A stretch of DNA of 64,000 bases from Burkholderia cenocepacia (GTDB lineage Bacteria; Pseudomonadota; Gammaproteobacteria; Burkholderiales; Burkholderiaceae): positions 2,356,001 to 2,420,000 of the forward strand of contig NZ_CP060040.1 in the NCBI RefSeq assembly GCF_014211915.1, written 5' to 3'. The notes under the pieces are model-generated. The model made no database searches and was not told where the DNA came from. It worked only from the letters and a program-made list of their open reading frames with translations. The translations under genes were made by a program, and so were the position numbers. Each line of letters begins with the position of its first letter. Within the stretch, counting starts at the first letter, position 1. Below are positions 61,574 to 64,000 of this stretch, in pieces.

Positions 61574-62308
61574 TCAACCCAGCGGCCAGTTCAGGATCGC
61601 AATCCCGTCGTTGTAGTCGCCGTCGCCGCCATCTTCCGATCCGACCAGCCCGAAGTAGGTCTTCTTGAAGATGTCGACCTGGCGCGAGCCGATCTTCGAC
61701 GGCTTGCCGTTCGCCGTCACGACTACCCGCACCTTCCCCTTGCCGGAGTTCACGATCTGCGTGTTCAGGTTCGCGTCCTGCGTGCCGGCGCCCTGGAACG
61801 TCGCGGCGGGTTTCGGATTGTCGTCGACGAAGACCTCGATCGTCTGCGGGGCGGACGAATTGACCAGCGCGGTCACGCCGAATGCGATGTTCGGCGGCAG
61901 GTTGAAGACGCCGTCGCGTTCACCGCCGCCGGTCGGTACGGGCGCGGGCTGCACGGGTTGCGGTGTCGCTTTCGAGAAGTAATTGACCACCGCGCCGACG
62001 CCGAACTTCGCCGCGGCACCGGGCAACACGCCCGGCGCGCCGGCCCACGTCACCGTGCAGGCAACGACCTCGCCTGCCGCATCGGTTTTCACCTTGTTCT
62101 GCCAGCTGCCGACGTCGAAGCTGTACGGGATCGTCGCGATATCGACGAACACGTCGTATTGCGGCAGTTTCTCGACGAGCTGCGCGGTCATGAACTGACG
62201 CATCCGGTCGAGCACGGCCTGATCGCCGTTGGCCTGCACGGCAGTGGCGTCGTTGCCCGCGAGTTGCAGCAGCGCGTACAGGTCGTCGTGGGTAAAGGGT
62301 TGTGACAT
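61574..62308 (-). CDS. bclB: BC2L-B-type lectin: unknown N-terminal domain plus LecB-like domain
   Basis: From the ATG at 62306-62308 (GAGGAC upstream) the product has 244 residues. Residues 1-110 form a distinct domain of unknown function (MSQPFTHDDLYALLQLAGND, RMRQFMTAQLVEKLPQYDVF, VTWAGAPGVLPGAAAKFGVG). A Pro/Gln/Val linker follows, and residues about 128-244 are the LecB-like lectin (GVFNLPPNIAFGVTALVNSS, then GSEDGGDGDYNDGIAILNWP ending LG). Calcium ligands and the C-terminal Gly are intact, and the specificity loop is SSA, as in LecB-type SSG/SSA loops. It is the third gene of the bclACB operon. Confidence 0.93.
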   Translation of the reverse strand: MSQPFTHDDLYALLQLAGNDATAVQANGDQAVLDRMRQFMTAQLVEKLPQYDVFVDIATIPYSFDVGSWQNKVKTDAAGEVVACTVTWAGAPGVLPGAAAKFGVGAVVNYFSKATPQPVQPAPVPTGGGERDGVFNLPPNIAFGVTALVNSSAPQTIEVFVDDNPKPAATFQGAGTQDANLNTQIVNSGKGKVRVVVTANGKPSKIGSRQVDIFKKTYFGLVGSEDGGDGDYNDGIAILNWPLG

Positions 62309-62470
62309 GTCGTCCTCGTCTGAATGGAAGGTTCCGCATCGCGTGACCGGCGAACGGATTTCACCGGACCGCGCGCGGTGTACAGCAGTGGGACTGCAAA
62401 TGACTGCTCGAACGATGCGCAATGCGTGAATGGCCCCGTCGCCATTGCGATGTTTCGTGATGGCCGTCGA

Positions 62471-63292
62471 TCAACCCAGCGGCCAGTTCAGGAACACGAT
62501 GCCGTCGTTGTAATCGTCGTCGGCGCCGTCTTCCGATCCGACGATCCCGAAGTACGACTTCTTGAAAATGTCGACCTGTCGCGAACCGAGCCGAGACGGC
62601 TTGCCGTTCGCCATCACGATCACGCGCACGCGGCCGTTGCCGGAATCGAGCACCTTCGTGCCGAGGTTCTGGTCCTGTGCGCCGGCGCCCTTGAACGTCG
62701 CGGCCGGCTTCGGGTCGTCGTCGATGTAGATGTCGATCGTCTGGTCGTTCGCCGCGTGGGTGAGCGCGGTCACGCCGAACTTGATGTGCGGCGGGAGATT
62801 GAACGTGCCGTCGCGTTCGCCGCCGCCGCCGATGTTGCCGGCCCCGGTGCCACCGGTTTCGGTGCCCGGATTGCCGCCGCCTTGCGACGACGAGGGCGCG
62901 GCCGTGTCCCCGATCGCGGACAGGCTCGCGTACGAATCGATGTGCATCGCGCTGCCGCGCACGCTTTTCCACTGGCCCTTCACGAACGTGACGCCGCTGC
63001 CGACGTCGATCGTCGCGACGAGCGTGAATGGCATGCGGCCGGTGCTTTCGGGCACTTTCGACGAATACGTGAAGCAGCCGTCCGCGACGACGCCCTGGTT
63101 CGTCGCGATCGCGAAATAGATGCCGGGGAAGTTGTTGCCGGTCGCATAAGGCGTCGGCACGTTGAGGATGACCTGCAGTTTCCCGTCGCGAATCCCGGCC
63201 TTCGCGATGTCGATGTAGAGGCCGGGGATGTCGACGTAAGCCTCGGACGTCACGACGGGCGCGCTGACGATCGAAGCCGAAAGGAGCGGCAT
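62471..63292 (-). CDS. bclC: BC2L-C-type superlectin: TNF-like fucose domain plus LecB-like domain
   Basis: From the ATG at 63290-63292 (GGAG upstream) the product has 273 residues. Residues 1-130 are the TNF-like trimeric domain (MPLLSASIVSAPVVTSEAYV, GLYIDIAKAGIRDGKLQVIL). The residues known to contact fucose in BC2L-C are all present (Tyr49, Tyr59, Tyr76, Ser83, Thr84, Arg86, Arg112, counting the first Met). Residues 131-158 are a Gly/Ser/Thr linker. Residues 160-273 are the LecB-like domain ending DGADDDYNDGIVFLNWPLG, with ALTHAANDQ at the specificity loop. It binds fucose-type glycans at one end and mannose/heptose at the other, by homology to BC2L-C. Confidence 0.95.
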   Translation of the reverse strand: MPLLSASIVSAPVVTSEAYVDIPGLYIDIAKAGIRDGKLQVILNVPTPYATGNNFPGIYFAIATNQGVVADGCFTYSSKVPESTGRMPFTLVATIDVGSGVTFVKGQWKSVRGSAMHIDSYASLSAIGDTAAPSSSQGGGNPGTETGGTGAGNIGGGGERDGTFNLPPHIKFGVTALTHAANDQTIDIYIDDDPKPAATFKGAGAQDQNLGTKVLDSGNGRVRVIVMANGKPSRLGSRQVDIFKKSYFGIVGSEDGADDDYNDGIVFLNWPLG

Positions 63293-63354
63293 GGAAGTCT
63301 CCGGTGATGAGGCGGTTCTGGATCGGATGAGATCCCGCTGAACGCGACGCAAAC

Positions 63355-63383
63355 CCGCCAGCCGCCAGGGAGGCGGCCGGCGG
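63355..63383 (-). terminator. Hairpin between bclA and bclC (attenuator-like)
   Basis: CCGCCAGCCGCC (63355-63366) pairs with GGCGGCCGGCGG (63372-63383), 11 of 12 positions matching, with a 5-nt loop. It lies in the 117-base gap between bclA and bclC, and the minus-strand RNA continues GGGUUUGCG. It could lower expression of the distal genes or stabilise the bclA message. Confidence 0.45.
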
Positions 63384-63409
63384 CGGTCGGTCGTCGAACG
63401 AGCGTCAGG

Positions 63410-63799
63410 TCAGCCGATCGGCCACTGGAGCACGACGATCCCGTCGTTGTAGTCGCTGTCGTGGCCGTCTTCCGACACGACGATCCCGAAGTTGACCGTG
63501 AACGGCGAGCCGTCCGACTTCTTGCCGTTGATCGGCGCGAGGCGCGCGTCGGTCGGCGACGGCTTGCCGTTCACCGACACTTCGAAACGGATCTTGCCGT
63601 TGCCGGAATTCAGCTTGGCTTCGCGCGGGCCGTCGCGCGTCGTCAGCTTGTGATACGCGGCGGGTTCCTGGCTGTCGCCGATAAACAATTTGATGTGCTG
63701 TTGCTCGGCGGCATTCGCGAAGAAAATCGCGCGGAAATCGGTATTCGGCGGAATCGAAAACTCGCCGGCGCGGTTGGATGACGTTTGAGAGTCGGCCAT
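63410..63799 (-). CDS. bclA: Mannose-binding lectin BC2L-A
   Basis: The 129-residue protein starts at an ATG after AGGAGAACAGC and is nearly the same as B. cenocepacia BC2L-A as I remember it: MADSQTSSNRAGEFSIPPNT, FRAIFFANAAEQQHIKLFIG, and the end VSEDGHDSDYND then GIVVLQWPIG. Calcium ligands and the C-terminal Gly are present, and the specificity loop is AAE. BC2L-A is a dimeric calcium-dependent lectin for mannose and heptose-like residues. It heads the bclACB operon, which in B. cenocepacia is under CepR quorum sensing; no clear cep box was found in the 200 bases visible upstream. Confidence 0.97.
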   Translation of the reverse strand: MADSQTSSNRAGEFSIPPNTDFRAIFFANAAEQQHIKLFIGDSQEPAAYHKLTTRDGPREAKLNSGNGKIRFEVSVNGKPSPTDARLAPINGKKSDGSPFTVNFGIVVSEDGHDSDYNDGIVVLQWPIG

Positions 63800-64000
63800 G
63801 CTGTTCTCCTGTGACTTGTTAGATAAGGCCAGGGGCCTCGTCGCGCAAACGTTTGCCGTTTGAAACGCGACATGCCGAGCATGACGAAAAATAAATAAAA
63901 AAATATTCGGATGAGAATGGTTATTGTTCAGTAATTCGAAAAACAGCGATAATCGATTTAATGAAATGTGTTTAATGGGGCGGGTTTCGATATATTTGAG
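63800..64000 (-). promoter_or_regulatory. bclA promoter region with a GCAAACGTTTGC palindrome
   Basis: The region becomes AT-rich about 85 bases upstream of bclA (63885 to the edge), as expected for its promoter. GCAAACGTTTGC at 63845-63856 is a perfect 12-bp palindrome, 46 bases before the start. This sequence is the core of LacI/GalR-family operators such as PurR sites, so a LacI-family repressor may act on the operon. No cep box match was evident. Confidence 0.45.

Noticed and set aside
63800..64000. A cep (CepR) box upstream of bclA
   Set aside because: Expected from literature on the operon, but I could not find a convincing match in the 200 bases available.

Overview
The window is about 64 kb of GC-rich DNA that reads as Burkholderia, most probably the Burkholderia cepacia complex and close to B. 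cenocepacia. The strongest marker is the right end. Three adjacent minus-strand genes encode proteins that match my recollection of the lectins BC2L-A, BC2L-C and BC2L-B almost residue for residue, in the known bclACB order. In B. cenocepacia this operon is on chromosome 2, so the window is probably from chromosome 2; this is inference from memory, not a database result.

Layout. (1) 1-16.8 kb is ordinary chromosome: a LysR tail, a J-domain protein, DNA polymerase II, a KdgT-type sugar-acid permease, a frameshifted EAL phosphodiesterase, a histidine-type phosphatase lipoprotein, a HAD-like protein, a type II NADH dehydrogenase divergent from a LysR regulator, an AraC regulator and an NmrA-like protein. 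(2) 16.8-36.2 kb is a type VI secretion (T6SS) locus in two divergent arms. The minus arm is tagK-tagJ-tssE-tssF-tssG-tssA, with tssF frameshifted. The plus arm starts with a clpV (tssH) N-terminal fragment joined out of frame to a vgrG C-terminal fragment. It continues with a Tle5-type phospholipase D, two tandem Sel1-like candidate immunity proteins, a PAAR protein, tssL, tssM and a second tssL. No tssB, tssC, hcp, tssJ, tssK or intact clpV is in the window, so the locus looks eroded or split while its effector-immunity cassette is intact. (3) 36.3-49.1 kb: BenE-like transporter, desaturase, PhnD-like protein, DbpA helicase with a coupled zinc-ribbon protein, malate:quinone oxidoreductase, the tails of an lrp and a livK gene joined at one deletion point, a MscS channel, an M23 peptidase, and a catalase-like peroxidase with cytochrome b561. 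(4) 49.6-55.6 kb: a large autotransporter, then a nitrilase-family hydrolase and an NCS1 permease. (5) 56.2-64 kb: a FAD amine/amino-acid oxidase and five LecB-like lectin genes on the minus strand.

Most unusual items. First is a 411-residue protein (58438..59673) with an N-terminal LecB-like domain, a Gly/Pro/Gln linker and a threefold repeat region that looks like a beta-trefoil. Its lectin domain has a remodelled sugar-specificity loop and calcium loop, and an Asp where LecB ends in its calcium-binding C-terminal Gly. Second is the clpV/vgrG scar beside an intact Tle5 cassette. Third, two frameshifts (the EAL gene and tssF) both lie in a G5 tract where homology calls for G6; this is either homopolymer sequencing error or real contraction. 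Several hairpins and palindromes are recorded individually.
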